Assembly (NCBI GenBank): GCA_945483255.1
Contig: CALYRP010000009.1
Span: forward strand, 1 to 12,643
Source of the DNA: an uncultured Pseudomonadota bacterium
GTDB lineage: Bacteria; Pseudomonadota; Alphaproteobacteria; Rs-D84
Direction of reading: 5' to 3'
Length of the DNA stretch: 12,643 bases
Shown here: positions 12,478 to 12,643 of the stretch, in pieces
How positions within the stretch are numbered: position 1 is the first letter of the stretch
How the letters are laid out: each line of letters begins with the position of its first letter
Translations under genes and position numbers: made by a program
The notes under the pieces: model-generated
Told to the model about the DNA's origin: nothing
Database searches by the model: none
Seen by the model: the letters and a program-made list of their open reading frames with translations, nothing else

Positions 12478-12643
12478 CTACAGCTCTTTTACTGGCGTGG
12501 CATAGTGTACAAACTTCTTTCTGTTTTCTTCGTACGTTTTTTGTATTTGCTTGTTAATATATATTTGACGAATATAACCGTATATTGGCAATAAATTCAA
12601 AACAGTATTCTTTATATTATGGTGCAACAGACGTGGCCACACC
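12478..12643 (-). CDS. C-terminal end of an unidentified gene running off the window
   Basis: On the minus strand one frame is open from the window's right edge to a TAG at 12478-12480, about 54 codons. The peptide contains NTVLNLLPIYGYIRQIY, a moderately hydrophobic stretch, followed by a charged helical tail with QIQKTYEENRKKFVHY and the end ATPVKEL. Amino acid composition is that of a real protein rather than of shadow coding, and the other minus frames close quickly. There is no start codon within the window, so the gene begins outside it. No family can be recognised from this fragment. Confidence 0.5.
   Translation of the reverse strand, partial: VWPRLLHHNIKNTVLNLLPIYGYIRQIYINKQIQKTYEENRKKFVHYATPVKEL

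Noticed and set aside
12222..12557. Long frames across the tRNA region on both strands, one ending in a VGLEPTT-like peptide
   Set aside because: They read through the tRNA-Thr gene and its terminator; such peptides are a well-known artefact of translating tRNA genes.

Overview
The window is AT-rich chromosomal DNA from a Gram-negative (diderm) bacterium. Three secreted or outer-membrane proteins sit here: two end in a C-terminal Phe after a predicted beta-barrel, and all three have cleavable signal peptides. Lgt and an E. coli TrhP (YegQ)-like U32 protein fit a proteobacterium. My best guess is a reduced, host- or gut-associated alphaproteobacterial lineage; this is an impression from gene style and is not proven by the sequence. 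No transposase, integrase, phage, CRISPR or toxin module is visible.

Left part (1-2200). Positions 1-470 hold no convincing long gene, only a short direct repeat next to a palindrome, two intrinsic terminators and a possible structured RNA. On the minus strand follow lgt (prolipoprotein diacylglyceryl transferase) and, upstream of it behind a terminator, three small helical genes that share a spaced motif (P, Q+9, K/R+10, I+12, R+16, I+19). The trio is read from one strong minus promoter whose -35 box lies in a 22-bp palindrome.

Middle (2200-5300). On the plus strand come a Bax-inhibitor-1-like seven-helix membrane protein, a 59-residue 2[4Fe-4S] ferredoxin and a single-chain (alpha2-type) glycyl-tRNA synthetase ending at a bidirectional terminator. 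A convergent unrecognised 200-residue helical protein is followed by a 17-codon mini-ORF with its own ribosome binding site.

Envelope block (5300-9850). A divergent intergenic region carries an inverted repeat (possible operator) and, in the leader of an outer-membrane protein gene, two consecutive hairpins with different stems but the same 14-nt apical segment. After this gene come a terminator and a 104-bp repeat element with inverted ends. A two-gene operon follows: a beta-barrel protein with a Q/N-rich N-terminal part, and a 577-residue secreted glycine-zipper protein with eight mature cysteines.

Right part (9850-12643). trhP (tRNA U34 hydroxylation) lies on the minus strand. Divergent from it is a coupled pair of unknown small genes; the second contains an internal duplication and the first may carry a third copy of the same module. 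The first may be translated from a leaderless mRNA. tRNA-Thr(UGU), complete with encoded CCA, promoter and terminator, comes next. Then follow a GC-rich inverted repeat and the C-terminal end of a minus-strand gene that runs off the window.

The strongest candidates for something undescribed are the tandem identical-loop hairpins at 5450-5515, the three-gene helical family at 1383-2129 and the duplicated-module pair at 11205-12163.
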